A stretch of DNA of 64,000 nt from Corynebacterium bouchesdurhonense (GTDB lineage Bacteria; Actinomycetota; Actinomycetes; Mycobacteriales; Mycobacteriaceae): contig NZ_LT546025.1 in the NCBI RefSeq assembly GCF_900078305.2, forward strand, positions 1 through 64,000, read 5' to 3'. A program made the translations under genes and the position numbers. This document shows, piece by piece, positions 63,955 to 64,000 of this stretch. The notes below the pieces were generated by a model, which saw only the letters and a list, made by a program, of their open reading frames with translations, had not been told where the DNA came from and searched no databases. Every line of letters starts with the position of its first letter. Position 1 is the stretch's first letter.

Positions 63955-64000
63955 GGGGCAGTTGTTCGTATCCGGGTCAACCGGGGTAGGCGGCGCTGCG

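Overview
The window is chromosomal DNA from a high-GC actinobacterium, almost certainly a Corynebacterium or close relative. The evidence is gene content and order: glyS / ArsR regulator-zur / uppS-recO-era, ybeY-phoH-rsmE-dnaJ-hrcA-hemW, fadD15 / malQ, and an aecD-like lyase followed by treS, a maltokinase-like gene, brnQ and a luciferase-like oxidoreductase. Promoter layout agrees: about twenty genes have a TANNNT-like -10 hexamer ending only 6 to 8 nt before the start codon, the leaderless-mRNA pattern of corynebacteria and mycobacteria. There is no rRNA, CRISPR array, prophage or intact insertion sequence.

Layout. 0-5.8 kb: end of an Excalibur-domain gene, a CAT-anticodon tRNA, then leftward ppx/gppA, DUF501, an ftsB-like gene, eno, a lytic transglycosylase and mazG. 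5.8-9.2 kb: an accessory two-gene rightward unit (OGG-fold DNA-glycosylase-like protein plus a 916-aa P-loop/TPR protein) between mazG and dnaG. 9.1-17.6 kb: dnaG, a secreted guanyl-specific ribonuclease with a barstar-like partner, dgt, a TPM-domain coiled-coil protein, two unknown proteins and glyS. 17.8-24.5 kb: ArsR regulator, zur, uppS-recO-era, an fmdB-like gene with formamidase, a decayed segment with repeats and a truncated pdxY copy, then pdxY. 24.5-31.5 kb: a long leftward housekeeping run from hemW through hrcA, dnaJ, rsmE, phoH and ybeY to a CBS/CorC protein. 31.5-49.6 kb: fadD15, malQ, an M3 peptidase followed by two tiny membrane proteins, an esterase, idi, a lipoprotein, an ABC exporter, a C-S lyase, treS-maltokinase, brnQ and a luciferase-like enzyme. 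49.7-54.1 kb: a four-gene peptide/nickel-type ABC importer. 54.1-64 kb: ribokinase, a mutarotase-like enzyme, a CPBP protease, a secreted PAP2 phosphatase, a prolyl-aminopeptidase-like hydrolase, a 676-aa unknown membrane protein, lepA and a PemK-like protein.

How the genes work together. Envelope and division functions (FtsB-like, lytic transglycosylase, UppS, PAP2, Idi) recur. MalQ, TreS and the maltokinase-like protein form an alpha-glucan/trehalose branch. The ribosome and stress group (YbeY, PhoH, RsmE, Era, DnaJ, HrcA, LepA) is ordinary.

The most unusual signal belongs to no gene. A 12-mer GCTTNTCGACGC (or its complement) occurs 19 times with all 11 fixed bases, plus 7 more with only the last base changed, against far fewer than one expected. 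It lies on both strands, inside and between unrelated genes, and forces the rare Leu codon CTT. It looks like a genome-wide DNA signal such as an uptake, recombination or nucleoid-organising motif. Second is the glycosylase-fold/P-loop-TPR pair, a plausible undescribed defence-type module that shares a bidirectional leaderless promoter with mazG.
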